A stretch of 64,000 bases of DNA from the NCBI GenBank assembly GCA_942493235.1, contig OW818676.1, forward strand, positions 3,658,001 through 3,722,000. Direction: 5' to 3'. Shown here piece after piece: positions 63,027-64,000 of this stretch; the stretch's first letter is position 1; each line of letters opens with the position of its first letter. This DNA is from ENR-C587 sp942493235. GTDB lineage: Bacteria; Bacteroidota; Ignavibacteria; Kapaibacteriales; UBA2268. The notes beneath the pieces were generated by a model. The model made no database searches. It saw nothing but the letters and a program-made list of their open reading frames with translations, and was not told the origin of the DNA. The translations under genes were made by a program, and so were the position numbers.

Positions 63027-63528
63027 TTATATTTATTTTAACTTCTTTTGAAGTCAAACATCGCTAACTATTGGAGATAGGGGTTCAGAGTTAGGGGATA
63101 GGGAGAAGAACAAACAAATAATGCTTATCAAGAGCTTGTCGAAAATTAATAATATTGCCAAATCAACATTCTGAGTGCAACGAAGAATCCAGAATTATCT
63201 ATAAGTTAGCTTAATCTGGATTCTTCACTGCGTTCAGAATGACAAATTTTTAGACAGCCACTTGAATGGTACTGGGAATAATATTTGCCCTCTTGTATAA
63301 ATTTTTACACAACCTCTTAACCGTAGGGTTGAACAAATGGGGATTGAAAATTATATAGTTTTGCAACAGACTTAGTCTTACTCTTAGATTTTTGAATGAC
63401 TTTCATACCAATGCTAAAGCTTGTGATTTAGGTCAATTTGTCCCAATTCCCCAAACCCGAACCCCAAATTCCTAATTCCCAATTCCTAATTCCCAAACCC
63501 AGAAACCCAATATGATAAAGATTTTTTT
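63027..63528. other. Gene-free stretch with repeats and C-rich tracts
   Basis: Begins with AACTTCTTTTGAAGTCAAAC, a relative of the inner part of 18714-19010. Then come a G-rich tract (GGAGATAGGGGTTCAGAG..., 63070-63105), palindrome copy 8, a GATTGAAAATTATATAGTTT GTTGCAAAAC-type end (about 63345-63372), and CCCCAAATTCCTAATTCCC tracts to 63507. No gene is seen. Confidence 0.5.
63165..63243. repeat. ~79-bp palindrome, copy 8 of 8
   Basis: AACATTCTGAGTGCAACGAA ... TTCACTGCGTTCAGAATGAC; opposite orientation to copy 1, with changes in the left end. Confidence 0.8.
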
Positions 63529-64000
63529 CTATTTCAGATCATTATATAATTTAACGATTTCATTTCTTAATTTTTGTTTAAATGAAATTAGTTCAGTGCT
63601 GTTGATAGTTAGCTCAATTAATTGATTACCGATACTAACAAGCTTACCCATTTTAGTACCGTTTTTAGGCGACCAAATACAGCCACTTTTGTTACCGTTA
63701 TTATTAATAGTGAAAACGTACTGAGTACCGTCAGTTTCGGTTACTAAATCTTCGGGAAACATAGTCTTCATAATTGCAGCTGAAAATAAAGCTTTCACCA
63801 TATCGGCAGATTCTTTGTCGATTTCAGTTTTATAAGTTTTTACTTTCACAGATTTAGCATTTTTATTTTTCCAAATCTGATGATCGCAAATCCGATATAC
63901 TAAAAAGAATCTTTCAAACTTAGTGTCTGCCTCTATGCTAAGTACATTTTCGGGCGTTGAAGAGGGTAAAACTAAAAGCCGAATCTCTGGCGAGTCCGAT
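63529..64000 (-). CDS. C-terminal part of an unknown protein, cut by the window edge
   Basis: The frame ending at 63529 stays open to the window end, so the gene starts beyond it; the visible C-terminal part is about 156 aa. It reads SPEIRLLVLPSSTPENVLSI near the edge, then YRICDHQIWKNKNAK, and ends LISFKQKLRNEIVKLYNDLK. An internal GTG at 63849 could give a 106-aa protein, but the reading frame upstream of it looks equally protein-like. Mixed strands and helices; no family recognised. Without the N terminus no function can be given. Confidence 0.6.
   Translation of the reverse strand, partial: SDSPEIRLLVLPSSTPENVLSIEADTKFERFFLVYRICDHQIWKNKNAKSVKVKTYKTEIDKESADMVKALFSAAIMKTMFPEDLVTETDGTQYVFTINNNGNKSGCIWSPKNGTKMGKLVSIGNQLIELTINSTELISFKQKLRNEIVKLYNDLK

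Noticed and set aside
1..64000. tRNA, rRNA or tmRNA genes
   Set aside because: I scanned for cloverleaf T-arm motifs (GGTTCGAATCC-like) followed by CCA and for rRNA-like blocks and found none outside coding sequence. A covariance-model scan would settle this.

Overview
The window is clearly AT-rich and reads as chromosomal DNA from the Bacteroidota/Chlorobiota (FCB) side of the bacteria. Two proteins have type IX secretion system (T9SS) C-terminal sorting domains, and a PorX-type regulator (receiver plus PglZ domain) is present. There are also Bacteroidota-style TAnnTTTG promoter elements, SpII lipoproteins, a bacillithiol BshA, a B12-dependent class II ribonucleotide reductase and Ccm-type cytochrome c maturation genes. 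A deep lineage such as Ignavibacteria or Kapabacteria is my inference; no rRNA or tRNA gene is visible to prove it.

Layout. 0-7.4 kb: S1-domain protein, soluble receiver-PAS-histidine kinase, large secreted repeat protein. 7.7-18.2 kb: NrdJ, PAP2 phosphatase, a T9SS-sorted IgGFc-binding-like protein, then lipoproteins and an SH3/beta-barrel protein. 19-25 kb: very acidic repeat protein, TsaE, PorX, ROK sugar kinase. 23.8-27.1 kb: peptidase T plus OPT transporter, a peptide-uptake pair. 27.6-33.9 kb: CotH/lamin-tail T9SS protein, enolase, a small unknown, HDOD protein. 34.7-37.3 kb: CcmE (CxxxY type) and CcmF. 37.4-46.1 kb: a defence island. 46.2-54.6 kb: YigZ/IMPACT, BshA, gamma carbonic anhydrase, two lipoproteins, a metal-binding HMA protein, and an oxygen-binding di-iron protein coupled to a chemoreceptor-like helical protein. 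55.1-62.2 kb: glycerol dehydrogenase, a giant PPDK-like protein without its PEP/pyruvate barrel, and a divergent GAPDH. The right edge has a DUF3795 protein and a gene cut by the window end.

The defence island is the most interesting part. A single-chain type IIG/ISP-like restriction-modification gene is frameshifted at an A6 run. A second, separate copy of its C-terminal specificity part lies 4.5 kb away in direct orientation, and a third decayed start follows. Between the two copies sits a tightly coupled three-gene operon: a PD-(D/E)XK nuclease-like sce7726-family protein, an sce7725-family protein, and a zinc-ribbon/RES-domain protein. A DUF1016 nuclease follows. The operon is a plausible uncharacterised anti-phage system, and an 87-bp tandem repeat with TGTCAAAC/GTTTGACA arms lies at its end.

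Intergenic DNA is crowded with small mobile-looking repeats. These include eight copies of a ~79-bp palindrome (GTCATTCTGA...TCAGAATGAC), composite elements starting GTCTGTTGCAAAAC, MITE-like units with AGAGGCTGTGTAAA ends, CCCCACGC hairpins, and a hairpin array at 48.1-48.95 kb. Two such repeats appear to have entered the restriction-modification coding sequences in frame.
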